The notes under the pieces: generated by a model
The model's input: the letters and a program-made list of their open reading frames with translations, nothing else
Database searches by the model: none
Told to the model about the DNA's origin: nothing
In this document: piece after piece, positions 7,420 through 16,391 of the stretch
How positions within the stretch are numbered: the stretch's first letter is position 1
Layout: each line of letters starts with the position of its first letter
Made by a program: the position numbers and the translations under genes
Assembly (NCBI GenBank): GCA_004282745.1
Contig: SHMT01000001.1
Span: 1 to 64,000, forward strand
Source: Candidatus Scalindua sp. SCAELEC01
GTDB taxonomy: Bacteria; Planctomycetota; Brocadiia; Brocadiales; Scalinduaceae
DNA length: 64,000 bases
Direction of reading: 5' to 3'

Positions 7420-9768
7420 TTACTTTACTTTGACCTGTATCGCCTCGTTTAACTCTTTGAGTAATTGGTCGATATCTGTCGGCTTGATCTTAACTGCCTG
7501 AGTAATGTTTACGGCCCGTGCAAGTGTCCTTCTGAGGACGGGGTTCTTAAGTTGGGTAAACCCCTTACTTACGAAAATAGCTATTGTTTGCGGGTATTGT
7601 GTGATTATTTGGTGTACGTTCGTTGATGCGGTAATGGTAGTGATCTTCTCTTGTGTTTCATCTTCTTTCAAGCCTCTTTTTCCCGCATTCATGGTCTTCC
7701 AAATATTAATGCCGAATAACAGGATAGCCAGACTTTCGATAACGCCGCTTACGCCCATAATCCAATAAAAATGGGTTGAGCCGGTATGGACGGCCAGGGG
7801 TTGAAAGACCACCCTCAATATACTACCGAGGTTAATGAGTACGAATGTTATGATAAGAGAGGTGTTACTGTACAGTTTAAGGCCTTTGCTAATGGGGATT
7901 ATCCTTGATGCATAACCAAAGATCAACATGGTAATGAAGCCTACCGTAACCGCATGCCGGTACGAACCCATTATTGCATGTGAAACAGCGGAACCGGTAG
8001 CCGTCTCATAGAAAGTGAAGATCAGCATAGCTATCTCGGCGAACACTAGCCATATAATCCCCGCCAAAACAAATTTTTCGTACCCCTTCTCAATCTCCAT
8101 TCCACTGTAATCAACTTCCGGCTTTGTGAGGAGGTTCAGATTATAGAAGAAGAGCATAATGGAGAGAAATTGAAGACAGCCAGAGGTGAAATAAACGGTG
8201 TTTAAGGTGTAGTATGCTGGCATATTTATATCTAAAAAGTATGCCTTTAAGGGCTCTGAAAAGGCCCTGAGCAGTACAGAAAAATTTAAGGCCAACATGA
8301 TCAGGACATGGAGTTTGGGATCTGGTGCTCGTAAACCGAGAAATACCGGTAGTGTTCTTGTGAGGACACCAAAGATCACAAACGTTATGAAGCCCATTAT
8401 CTGTATATGGCGAAGGGGGTACACGAGGGCTTGCGGCATGACTGTCAAGTCGGCCTTTACCATGTAAACGGTTATGCCCGATAGCAGCAATGCCTGTACA
8501 AGAAACCATAGGTAGCCCGACACGATAAAGCCTTCATAGGGTTCAATATCCTGTTTCTCTGCCGACAGGATCGTCTTAAACGCCACTATCAGAAACAGGA
8601 CAACGGCCAATACCTCGAGTAAGCATCCGACTAAGATCAAGATTTTGAAGAAAAATGGATCTGAAATCGGCAAAATTGTCCGGAATACAAATATGAGAAG
8701 CATACCAACAATCATGAACACGAATGAGAGATTTGCCATCATTCCGCTATAGAGGCGTGTGGCATAAAATCTGGGGAGCACAAAATAGGATACACCCATG
8801 ATGAAGAGACCACACCAACCGAAGATCTGGGTGTGACCATGGGTCTCTATCAAGACCCTTGATACGGCATAAAGAGAGTGCTGCAGTCCCATCTTCAAGA
8901 GCAGCAGTGCACCGTAGACACATCCGGTTGTGAGTGCGATGACGATGGCAGCCTTAATGAATTTTTCATGGATATTTTCAAAAGCGGTAACGGCGTCCTC
9001 TTCCGGTACCTCAGGGGCTTCTGCCTTTCCCTGGGCAACATCATTAAGCTCCTTTATTAAATTATCACTGTCAACGTTATGGACCTTGGCAAAGAAGTAT
9101 ACGGGTTCATCCGGTCCGTATTCACCTCCACACTCAAGTAATCCATATTTAGAAAAGACCCCTTTCGTTTCCGGGTAGCACTTAATAATCTCTTTTACCG
9201 TTGTGTTCTCCGTTATCTCTTGTGTGCCTCCAGAATCAGCAGCGGGAGCACTCTTTGCCTCTTCAACAGTTTTGTTCTGCGTGCCACTCTCTTCTGAACT
9301 GGTTTCTTCAGGAAGAGAGGTATTTAATTCCTTGATAAGGTTGTCTACGTCGACGTTACAGGCAATAGCAGTTTTTTCAATACTTTGAACGCCCCCACAG
9401 CAAGTATCCACACCGTACCTATTAAATATTTCCGTAGTTTGTGGATATTTTTCCGTAACGTCATTAACGACCATATCCTTGGTAATCGTGTCTTTTCGTG
9501 TCGCAGATGGCACCGATTTTTTTGTAGCGCCGCTCACTTGTGGAGCGGGCGTTTTCTGACTGGTATCTTGCGTAAGGGACTCGTTCAGAACTTTAATAAG
9601 ATTATCAACGTCGACGTTACAGGCAATGGCGGTCTTTTCTATACTTTGCACCCCGCCACAGCAGGTATCCACACCATATCTATTAAATATTTCTGTGGTT
9701 TGCGGATATTCTGCCGTTACGTCATTAACAATCATATCCTTGGTAATCTTGTTTTGCCCCATACTCAT
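7420..9768 (-). CDS. NnrS-like 12-TM haem-copper-type membrane protein fused to DUF542/DUF1858 domains
   Basis: This is a 782-residue mosaic. Two near-identical ScdA_N/DUF542 modules (about 8-63 and 95-150) each carry RYGVDTCCGG. A third, diverged module (about 188-245) has KYGLLECGG. About 12 membrane helices (270-700) follow, with ETHGHTQIFGW, PLRHIQIMGF and SYRHAVTVGF supplying histidines as in NnrS and haem-copper oxidase subunit I relatives. A final DUF1858-type module covers about the last 70 residues. DUF542 is the N-terminal part of ScdA/YtfE/RIC iron-sulfur repair proteins, and NnrS is linked to NO tolerance. A role in NO sensing, binding or repair is therefore inferred. It lies upstream of the HAO-like gene on the same strand, 384 bases away. 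AAAGGGG precedes the ATG. Confidence 0.85.
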   Translation of the reverse strand: MSMGQNKITKDMIVNDVTAEYPQTTEIFNRYGVDTCCGGVQSIEKTAIACNVDVDNLIKVLNESLTQDTSQKTPAPQVSGATKKSVPSATRKDTITKDMVVNDVTEKYPQTTEIFNRYGVDTCCGGVQSIEKTAIACNVDVDNLIKELNTSLPEETSSEESGTQNKTVEEAKSAPAADSGGTQEITENTTVKEIIKCYPETKGVFSKYGLLECGGEYGPDEPVYFFAKVHNVDSDNLIKELNDVAQGKAEAPEVPEEDAVTAFENIHEKFIKAAIVIALTTGCVYGALLLLKMGLQHSLYAVSRVLIETHGHTQIFGWCGLFIMGVSYFVLPRFYATRLYSGMMANLSFVFMIVGMLLIFVFRTILPISDPFFFKILILVGCLLEVLAVVLFLIVAFKTILSAEKQDIEPYEGFIVSGYLWFLVQALLLSGITVYMVKADLTVMPQALVYPLRHIQIMGFITFVIFGVLTRTLPVFLGLRAPDPKLHVLIMLALNFSVLLRAFSEPLKAYFLDINMPAYYTLNTVYFTSGCLQFLSIMLFFYNLNLLTKPEVDYSGMEIEKGYEKFVLAGIIWLVFAEIAMLIFTFYETATGSAVSHAIMGSYRHAVTVGFITMLIFGYASRIIPISKGLKLYSNTSLIITFVLINLGSILRVVFQPLAVHTGSTHFYWIMGVSGVIESLAILLFGINIWKTMNAGKRGLKEDETQEKITTITASTNVHQIITQYPQTIAIFVSKGFTQLKNPVLRRTLARAVNITQAVKIKPTDIDQLLKELNEAIQVKVK

Positions 9769-10023
9769 AAAGCCCCTTTCACTTCCCCTATTATTATGAT
9801 GGTAAAGAGAGTCATCTCTCCTGTATGTTTTTACGTGCTACCGGTTCTTAGAATATGGTCCCTAATTCCGGGTTAAAACACATCTCTTCTGAGAAGTTTC
9901 GATCTTTATTAAAAAAATATTTAATCACACATAAGAGTAAATGTCGCAGTATTTATTTTTTACATCATGCGTATCGCATAAAAAATAGTCAACTTCTTAA
10001 CTAAATCTATATCATATTAAAAA

Positions 10024-10635
10024 ATGCATGTCAATTCCATTCTGAAATGCTATTTTAATAAAAAAGACTTGCAAAATAATCGTCTATGTGATTTTATTGG
10101 CGATACTTTGGACAAGGGATTACTTATCATATATACCGGTAACGGAAAAGGAAAAACAACAGCCGCAATCGGTTCTGCAATAAGGGCCGTTGGTCAGGGG
10201 CTCAAGGTAATAATGCTTCAATTCATAAAGGGGTCATGGAAGTATGGTGAATTGGAGTCACTGAAAAGGCTGAAACCCGATTTTGAAATCCAGCCTCTCG
10301 GGAAGGGATTTGTCGGTGCGAATTCGAAACTGGGTGAAGAAGAGGTACAGGGAAATATCTCCAAATCTTGGGAGAGGGCGAAAGAAGCAATCGCTTCGGA
10401 TCGTTACGATATGGTTATCCTTGATGAGGTCAATTATGTAATAGACTATGGATTGCTTCCGGTTGAAGAGGTAGTCACCGTGCTAGAGAAAAGGCCGAAG
10501 AGATTGCATGTTATTATGACAGGTAGGAATGTGCATGAAAGGGTAGTCGAAAAAGCAGATTTAGTCACCGAAATGAGAGAGATCAAACACCCCTATTCTC
10601 AAGGTATTAAGGCTCAAAAAGGGATAGAATTCTAA
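10024..10635 (+). CDS. cobO: Cob(I)yrinic acid a,c-diamide adenosyltransferase (CobO/BtuR)
   Basis: This enzyme transfers the adenosyl group of ATP to the cobalt of corrinoids, in de novo synthesis and salvage of vitamin B12. The P-loop GNGKGKTT sits at residues 39-46, with QFIKGSW and VILDEVNYVIDYGLL as the other family blocks. The C-terminus holds TGRNVHERVVEKADLVTEM. The frame starts at an ATG at 10024 with no obvious ribosome binding site. A TTG at 10108, just before DKGLLIIYTG, would give the usual compact N-terminus, so the first 28 residues are uncertain. It heads the cobalamin locus; thyX follows after 11 bases. Confidence 0.93.
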   Translation: MHVNSILKCYFNKKDLQNNRLCDFIGDTLDKGLLIIYTGNGKGKTTAAIGSAIRAVGQGLKVIMLQFIKGSWKYGELESLKRLKPDFEIQPLGKGFVGANSKLGEEEVQGNISKSWERAKEAIASDRYDMVILDEVNYVIDYGLLPVEEVVTVLEKRPKRLHVIMTGRNVHERVVEKADLVTEMREIKHPYSQGIKAQKGIEF

Positions 10636-10646
10636 TTGATTTTACC

Positions 10647-11378
10647 ATGGCACAAGCTACCCTCAAAGTAATCTTGTTGAATCACACAAAGAGTCCGGAA
10701 GAGACGATAGCCCATGCTGCGAAGTTGTGTTATAGTCCAGCTTCGATAGAGCAACTCAAGGGTACGGTAGAAAAATCCGATAATGAAAAATTTGTTGCAA
10801 GGCTCCTTCAATTAGGCCATCTTTCCCCTCTGGAACATGCTATATTTACGTTTGGTATTGAGGGTGTATCCCGGGCATGCTCCCATCAACTTGTCAGACA
10901 CAGGATTGCCTCGTATTCGCAACAGAGTCAACGATATGTTGGTGAACGCCGTAAAAAAGAGCATGAGACCTTCGATTTCGTCGTACCTCCGAGCATTGAG
11001 GCGTCGGGCAAGAGGGAGTGGTTTGTTGACAAGATGCGGGAGATCCAGGACTGGTATGATGAACTTGTTGAAGTCCTGGGTGATTCCGGAGAAAAATCGA
11101 ATGAAGATGCCCGGTTCATACTGCCCAATGCCGCAGAAACCAAGATAATTGTCACGATGAATGTGAGAGAACTTATCCATTTCTTCAGTGTGCGATGCTG
11201 TGAACGTGCCCAATGGGAAATTAGAGCTCTCGCAACGGAAATGTTGAGATTAACCAGGGCGGTTTTGCCAAGTGTCTTTTTCAAGTCAGGCCCGAATTGT
11301 GTAAAAGGGGCGTGTACGGAGGGTAAGATGACGTGTGGACACATCGAAGAAGTGAGAGAGAGATTTCGTAATCTGTAA
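10647..11378 (+). CDS. thyX: Flavin-dependent thymidylate synthase ThyX
   Basis: ThyX makes dTMP from dUMP using methylene-tetrahydrofolate and FAD. The ThyX signature RHRxxSx4SQR is present as RHRIASYSQQSQR at residues 84-96. SPLEHAIFTF (FAD binding) precedes it, and the C-terminal block RELIHFFSVRCCERAQWEIR follows. At 243 residues it has normal length. It lies 11 bases after cobO, probably in one transcript. Copy A2 of the family A repeat begins three bases after the stop. Confidence 0.96.
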   Translation: MAQATLKVILLNHTKSPEETIAHAAKLCYSPASIEQLKGTVEKSDNEKFVARLLQLGHLSPLEHAIFTFGIEGVSRACSHQLVRHRIASYSQQSQRYVGERRKKEHETFDFVVPPSIEASGKREWFVDKMREIQDWYDELVEVLGDSGEKSNEDARFILPNAAETKIIVTMNVRELIHFFSVRCCERAQWEIRALATEMLRLTRAVLPSVFFKSGPNCVKGACTEGKMTCGHIEEVRERFRNL

Positions 11379-11381
11379 CGA

Positions 11382-11503
11382 GTGATAGAACCAACTACCC
11401 ATCTACGACGTTGCGGTAATAATTCCGTAATCCTCACGTACTTAAGTACGTTCCGGTTACGTAATTATTGCGCGGCTTGTACCTAGGCGGTTGGTTCAAC
11501 CAC
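11382..11503. repeat. Family A palindromic repeat, copy A2
   Basis: The element starts three bases after the thyX TAA and ends in GGTTCAACCAC. The centre ACGTACTTAAGTACGT is a 16-bp perfect palindrome flanked by CCGTAATCCTC and its imperfect complement. It ends 28 bases before the next gene. Confidence 0.82.
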
Positions 11504-11530
11504 TAACTTTATATTTATGGAGGAAACAGT

Positions 11531-12580
11531 TTGTTTAAAGGGAATTTTTCAGCGACGGCAATTGGTAGTTTTCCCCACAAAGATGTTGGCGATGCCTGCG
11601 ACCTCGTCTTAAAGACGTTAACGGAGGTGCCGTGCTGGCCACAGCTGCCTGAACGGGATATGAGGGAGGAGATGTGTGTTCAATACACGGAAGGGTTGCC
11701 ATTTCTAAAACTCATTCCTGAAAAGAACAAAATTTTTATCGATATGACAGATGATAATACCGGCGAACTGGAAGAATTTTATACGAAATATCTCTCTGAA
11801 GATGCAAGTCAGTTTCCCATTAGTGAGGAGTGCTCCGTTGGATTTCCGAATCTCGTTGCTCGACTTCAGAAAAAGTGGCCAGACACCATTCGGGCAATCA
11901 AAGGGCAAATAGTAGGCCCCATAACGCTGGCAGGAACCCTAAAAGGGAGTGATGAGATCCCCATTCTCCACGATTCGGTGCTCTACGATACCGTAGTTAA
12001 ACTCCTTGCAATGAAGGCGTGTTGGCAGATTGAGCAGTATTCAGCTTTTGATGTCCCGAAGATAATATTTCTGGATGAGCCCTATCTCTCAAGTGTTGGA
12101 TCTGCATTTGCCAGTTTAAAGAAGGAACAGATTGTCGATTCGCTAAACGAGATATTTGAGGCCATTCACCAGCGTGGCGCATTGGCAGGCATACACTGTT
12201 GTGGTAATACCGACTGGCCAATGATTATGGATACCCAAGTGGATATCCTCAACTTTGATGCATTTGGGTACATGGACTCGATCCTTATCTATAAACAAGA
12301 GATAGACGCTTTTCTTAAAAGAGGCGGTTACCTGGCCTGGGGCATTGTACCCACTACTGACAGCATAAACGAAGTTACCGTAGAGGGGCTATTGGATACA
12401 CTAGAATCTGCTGTTGACCAACTGGTAAATAAAGGGATAGAGAAAAAGTTGATCATTGACAACTCTTTGATAACGCCAAGTTGTGGAACAGGGTCGCTAT
12501 CGATCGACGAGGCCGATAAGGCCATGAATATGACTCATGATTTGTCAATGATCATTAAAGAGAGATTTGAAATTTCATGA
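11531..12580 (+). CDS. Compact MetE-like methionine synthase / UROD-superfamily methyltransferase
   Basis: This 349-residue single-domain protein resembles the C-terminal catalytic barrel of cobalamin-independent methionine synthase (core-MetE group) and the related uroporphyrinogen decarboxylase superfamily. Evidence includes the N-terminal TAIGSFPH, the zinc-ligand-like GIHCCGNTDW, and SLITPSCGTGSL near the C-terminus, which would give the last Cys ligand. It lacks the N-terminal folate-binding half of MetE. Core-MetE enzymes are known or proposed to take methyl groups from corrinoid proteins, which fits its place inside a B12 locus; that link is inference. The start is a TTG at 11531 supported by GGAGGA 7 bases upstream. 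Confidence 0.75.
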   Translation: MFKGNFSATAIGSFPHKDVGDACDLVLKTLTEVPCWPQLPERDMREEMCVQYTEGLPFLKLIPEKNKIFIDMTDDNTGELEEFYTKYLSEDASQFPISEECSVGFPNLVARLQKKWPDTIRAIKGQIVGPITLAGTLKGSDEIPILHDSVLYDTVVKLLAMKACWQIEQYSAFDVPKIIFLDEPYLSSVGSAFASLKKEQIVDSLNEIFEAIHQRGALAGIHCCGNTDWPMIMDTQVDILNFDAFGYMDSILIYKQEIDAFLKRGGYLAWGIVPTTDSINEVTVEGLLDTLESAVDQLVNKGIEKKLIIDNSLITPSCGTGSLSIDEADKAMNMTHDLSMIIKERFEIS

Positions 12581-12632
12581 GTGCTTTGACCTGGAAAGTA
12601 TATAAGGGGAGTTGTTTTATGATCCCCCAATT

Positions 12633-12725
12633 TATACCCGTCACAAATTGATTTTCGGTTTTCAGAACCAGATTTCAAGCAAGCTCTGGCCCAGAAATTC
12701 CGAAAATCATTTTGCAATGGGTATA
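12633..12725. repeat. Family B inverted repeat, copy B2 (short form)
   Basis: TATACCCGTCACAAATTGAT at the left matches the complement of ATCATTTTGCAATGGGTATA at the right. Inner segments GGTTTTCAGAACC and GGCCCAGAAATTCC recur in B1. The copy occupies the middle of the 321-base gap after the MetE-like gene. The rest of that gap shows nothing recognisable. Confidence 0.75.
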
Positions 12726-12901
12726 GTATTACCCTTTGATTGACCAATTCCTTTTTAAGCGGAGGTCACAGTTCTCAATTTACCTCCAGTTCAAGGCAGC
12801 TCTGCCTGAAGTCATCATCCATTTGAGGTTGAAAATGTAATGCATATTTTTTGTAATAGGCTAACCCACTTTATAAAAATTTTACAGAAAGCTGAGTTGT
12901 C

Positions 12902-13390
12902 ATGAACCCTATATCGGTAGATATTGTAGAGACGACATGGAATTCAATTGCAGAAACGTCTGAAGATACGGCATCAGAGATGGTTACACGAATGGGCGAA
13001 CAACAACCGCTTATTTTGGCGTATCTTATGGAAGCAGGAGAAGATGAATTAAACCAAGAAGAGCGTGAACACTTACTCTATTTAGGTATTGTTGTATGGC
13101 AGATAATGTTACAGGGGTCGACAACTCCTCCTATGATAAATGAAGAGATCCTGGAGGGTGTTGAGGAGCTTAACATCAAGATGTTAGAGTATGTCGAGGG
13201 AGAGCCTGATTCAGACTTTGTCGATACCATACAAAAGATCATAAACAGTTACAATCAGCCGGAGGTCTTAAGATATATCGTTGAAGCCTTGATGGAAGAT
13301 CCGGAGGAAGAGGAGAGTATTATAAGAGAAGAGAATATCGGATTACTGTTTATTTATCTTAAGACAGTTATTGACTGTTTTGATAAGTGA
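12902..13390 (+). CDS. Acidic hypothetical protein
   Basis: This 162-residue, strongly acidic, apparently all-helical soluble protein has no signal peptide or membrane segment. It carries clusters such as EALMEDPEEEESIIREEN and no motif I recognise. It lies between the MetE-like gene and cobD in the same direction, but is separated from both by repeats. The acidic composition and codon pattern look like a real gene. Function unknown. Confidence 0.65.
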   Translation: MNPISVDIVETTWNSIAETSEDTASEMVTRMGEQQPLILAYLMEAGEDELNQEEREHLLYLGIVVWQIMLQGSTTPPMINEEILEGVEELNIKMLEYVEGEPDSDFVDTIQKIINSYNQPEVLRYIVEALMEDPEEEESIIREENIGLLFIYLKTVIDCFDK

Positions 13391-13538
13391 TGCTTCGGGA
13401 CCTTCAGGTTTCAAGATAGGTAGTGTATAATCCCCACCATAAAGAGGTGTGGCTGCGTCAGAGGGCGGGGTGTACCACAAACTCAATAAATACGAGAATT
13501 TTATATAACTTTTATTACCAGTGCTTGAAAGGAAAGTG

Positions 13539-13709
13539 TTGGTTGTTCGAAAAACTCCCAGATACGAGGCGCGCTGGTTCCGTAACCTGAACGTCCGTGT
13601 GCTTACATATTTCAGCACCTAAGAACGTGAGAGTTACGGAATTATTACGGCAACGCAGTAGAGGGCTGTATCCCAAGTGTATTCAAGCTTGGTGGCTTCC
13701 GTACAACCA
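13539..13709. repeat. Family A repeat, long variant, copy A3
   Basis: The left end GGTTGTTCGAAAAACTCCCA and the right end CTTCCGTACAACC are degenerate family A ends. The interior has CCAAGTGTATTCAAGCTTGG, an extra palindrome shared with copy A6 only. The gap 13391-13719 holds nothing else clear. The open frame through this repeat adds 41 spurious codons to cobD. Confidence 0.7.
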
Positions 13710-13719
13710 AAAAAATATT

Positions 13720-14817
13720 ATGCTTAACGGACATGGTGGAAATATGAAAGAAATGGGTAGCCTTTATGGTCTTGATCCAGGAGAGATCCTCGATTTCAGT
13801 GCAAACATAAACCCTCTTGGCTATCCTGATTGTGTACGTACGGCTGTTTTAGAGAGATTTGATGATATCGTGAACTATCCGGATAGTAAATGCTCTGACC
13901 TGAGAAACGCTATCTCAGCGAAGTATTCTTGTCATGAGGCAAACGTAATGGTGGGGAACGGTTCAAACGAACTCTTTTACCTGATCCCCCGTGCTCTCAA
14001 ACCAGAAAGTGCCATTATTCTACAACCGACCTTTAGTGAATTTCAAGATGCATTGAGGAGCGCAGATGTCAAAGTTACCGATGTGATGAATGAAGATGAC
14101 GATTTTCCCCTCTTCAACTTACAGGACCCGCAATTAAAAGAGTGCAAAGAGGAGTTCATTATCTTCTGTAATCCTAACAATCCTACGGGTCAGATTATTC
14201 CAAGAGAAGAGATAGTGAGGTTTGTAGAGGAGAATGCGGAGAGAGTTGTGGTTATCGACGAGGCCTTTATGGATTTTGTTGAGGAAGAGGAGCGGTTTAG
14301 TGTATTACAAGAGGCGCAGACATTAAAAAACCTCATTGTGGTTAGATCCTTAACAAAATTTTACGGCTTTCCCGGACTCAGATTGGGGTTTCTTGTTACG
14401 GGTACTCCCCTAATGGATAAATTATGGGAGTATAAGGAGCCATGGTCCGTTAACTCATTGGCTCAGGCGGCAGGCACTGTTGCACTCAAAGATGAAGCCT
14501 TTGCCTTGAAGACCAAGGAGTTTATGTCGAGTGAAAAGAAATTTTTGTATGAGGGGCTTTCTCAGATTGAGGGATTAAGTCCATTTTGTCCGTCCGTCAA
14601 TTTTATATTAATAAGGATCGACAGTGAAAACATCATCTCTTCAATACTCCAAAATTTTTTAATCAAAGAAAAAATTATTATACGAGATTGTTTAAATTTT
14701 GTAGGCCTGACAGAAAAATATATACGTGTTGCCGTTCGGACACGGAAGGAAAATCAGCGATTACTCGAAGCGATGAAAGAGGCGGTGAGTGAGGCTGATA
14801 GAGCAGAGTTTTTCTAA
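13720..14817 (+). CDS. cobD: L-threonine-O-3-phosphate decarboxylase CobD-like (PLP aminotransferase fold I)
   Basis: CobD makes (R)-1-amino-2-propanol phosphate, the linker of the cobalamin nucleotide loop. It is homologous to histidinol-phosphate aminotransferase. Visible blocks are HGGN at the N-terminus, FSANINPLGYP, YPDSKCSDLR, GNGSNELFYLI, FCNPNNPTGQ, VIDEAFMDF and the PLP-lysine region RSLTKFYGFPGLRLGF. The N-terminal HGGN and FSANINPLG are typical of CobD (CobC) rather than HisC, and the locus agrees. I set the start at 13720; the open frame extends upstream through a repeat with no support. It encodes 365 residues. Confidence 0.88.
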   Translation: MLNGHGGNMKEMGSLYGLDPGEILDFSANINPLGYPDCVRTAVLERFDDIVNYPDSKCSDLRNAISAKYSCHEANVMVGNGSNELFYLIPRALKPESAIILQPTFSEFQDALRSADVKVTDVMNEDDDFPLFNLQDPQLKECKEEFIIFCNPNNPTGQIIPREEIVRFVEENAERVVVIDEAFMDFVEEEERFSVLQEAQTLKNLIVVRSLTKFYGFPGLRLGFLVTGTPLMDKLWEYKEPWSVNSLAQAAGTVALKDEAFALKTKEFMSSEKKFLYEGLSQIEGLSPFCPSVNFILIRIDSENIISSILQNFLIKEKIIIRDCLNFVGLTEKYIRVAVRTRKENQRLLEAMKEAVSEADRAEFF

Positions 14818-14864
14818 TATACTCATCGCGAATTGATTTTTGGAATATAGCAAGCTTTGCTGTA
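14818..14864. repeat. Family B partial copy B6
   Basis: TATACTCATCGCGAATTGAT just after the cobD stop matches the left end of family B. No matching right end was found within 200 bases, so this is a half copy. Confidence 0.45.
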
Positions 14865-14998
14865 GGCTTCCTCAAATCCTCAAGTAGAGAGGAAGCAAGG
14901 TTTTTAAGCCCTCGTACGTTCTGGTTGAGAAATCTGTGAGTCTTGTATCTGATCAGTTTTGGTTTAACCGTTCGCAGCAGAAACAAGAGAAAGGATTT

Positions 14999-15511
14999 TC
15001 AATTCTCGCTTTCGGAAAGGGACTCTTCAGCATGTCCCCTGAGTTGAGAGTGTTGAGAAGAGGAGTCTCTCCCCTTGTGGATATCGGGAGATTCCCACCA
15101 GACAGTAAAACTTCCCGAATAGGTGACCTCCTGGATATGGTCTTCAGGTTCATCGGCAAATTCGCCATCGAACGTTACACGAATGTTTAGTAAATTGGGT
15201 GCCTCAACTCTTGCATGGAGCTCCTTGATAATCTCCTGCCTTCCATGTATCTCCTGATATATCGAATTTCCAACGTTTTGGCGCTCCTTAAGTATGCGTA
15301 TTGAATCATCAAGAGAGGGAGAGATGTTGAGGCCGAAGAGCTTTCCAATTTTCTGTATTGCATCGTGTGGGATTACAAATGATGAGCCATCAATACCACT
15401 AAACTGTTTCCAACTTGCGTGAGTAGAATCGTAATATTTTTTTTGAAAAATAGTAACCCCTGCATCATGGAGTTCAATTCTCTTTACCTCTTTGAATGTT
15501 TCTGTATTCAT
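14999..15511 (-). CDS. Hypothetical protein
   Basis: This protein of 170 residues starts at the ATG at 15511. On the minus strand AGGAGG lies about 9 bases upstream of that ATG, much better than the ATG twelve codons earlier. No signal peptide or membrane helix is seen. The middle is mixed helix/strand, and the C-terminus is a Ser/Glu-rich low-complexity tail. I do not recognise the family. It is the only minus-strand gene within the cobalamin locus and is flanked by repeat-rich DNA. Confidence 0.55.
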   Translation of the reverse strand: MNTETFKEVKRIELHDAGVTIFQKKYYDSTHASWKQFSGIDGSSFVIPHDAIQKIGKLFGLNISPSLDDSIRILKERQNVGNSIYQEIHGRQEIIKELHARVEAPNLLNIRVTFDGEFADEPEDHIQEVTYSGSFTVWWESPDIHKGRDSSSQHSQLRGHAEESLSESEN

Positions 15512-16391
15512 AAAGAAGGCCTCCTGTGGAAACAAGTTAATGTGCACTATTAAAATTACCTATCGTGGAAGATTCCCCAAAATGGGTAACGGTCTGATTT
15601 TTCAATCTGCGAGAAATTCACAGCTTGATACGGGTTCCAAGTGCATCAGAGCATGGTTGAATTCTAGCCATTCCCTTCCCATATGTCAACCACTGGGTTT
15701 CCGTTCATTCGATAGTTTGGAGAGTTGCGGTTTACCTTGTTTGCAGAGGAGTTTTTCATGGCAGAGAGAATTCCCCCTTTGAAGGGGGATTAAGGGGGAT
15801 GTTTGATCAACTCCACAAAAGTTTTCCGCTTGCCATTTTCTATTAATTGTCCATACTAATGTGTTAATCTGAAGAGGTATAAATGTATAGTAATCGTGGA
15901 ATAGCCTGTTGTGTTTCTCATTGGGTTAAAGCTATTAAATTAAATGTGGATCTGCTAACGCTGGAACCACACTGATCTGCTTGTCGATGTATTGGGCAAA
16001 CCAGGTTCGCAAAAATGAGATTGAAGATTGAGTAGTAGTAAAAGTATGAAGACACCTGCCCGATTTCTTCATTCAGGCTGGGAAGTCAGAATTCAGGAGT
16101 CTGGATGAAAAGAGAGCAGGATAGAGGATTTCAGGAGTTGGTTGTTTGGCAAAAAAATAAGTAACTATTCACCGCAAAGCCGCAAAGAATGCAAAGTTTT
16201 AAAGATTCATGACTGTTCACTTGATACTTTCTTTTAAGAGAGTGAACCAAAGTGATTATTTGTTGGAGGTAGGAGGAGCGTTTCGTTTTAGATCAGAGGT
16301 CATCTGATGTAAAGCATCTCTTTGTACCTCATTCTTCTCATTTCTTTGCGGCTTTGCGGTGAACTATTTCTTTCCCGAAAGGAAACAATAC
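15512..16391. other. 880-base gap of repeat debris upstream of cobQ
   Basis: No intact gene is seen. The stretch holds a CCCCCTTTGAAGGGGGATTA hairpin motif near 15775-15800, common as dispersed debris in many genomes. At 16118-16163 there is a frameshifted remnant whose corrected reading, DFRELVVWQKNK, resembles the N-terminus of four-helix-bundle (S23/avd-like) proteins. A 22-bp inverted repeat pair (16168-16189 and 16342-16363) is listed separately. Confidence 0.5.
16168..16363. repeat. 22-bp inverted repeats flanking a 152-base spacer
   Basis: TTCACCGCAAAGCCGCAAAG plus AA at 16168-16189 is perfectly complementary to 16342-16363. The arrangement resembles a small non-autonomous mobile element. 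Its right end creates the GTG at 16359 that opens the longest cobQ frame. Confidence 0.6.

Noticed and set aside
7505-7768. Plus-strand frame antisense to the NnrS fusion C-terminus
   Set aside because: No motif is seen, and the opposite strand has membrane and DUF1858 coding signal.
9385-9876. A 163-codon plus-strand frame opposite the DUF542 repeats
   Set aside because: It is the shadow of two near-identical repeats in the NnrS fusion gene, which explains its own internal repetition.
10928-11437. 169-codon minus-strand frame across thyX
   Set aside because: It starts inside the family A repeat and runs antisense to the thyX signature motif.
11382-11503. Reading the family A elements as simple rho-independent terminators
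   Set aside because: They are much longer than normal terminators, have long shared ends and lack a T-run. Termination may be a side effect but does not explain the conserved sequence.
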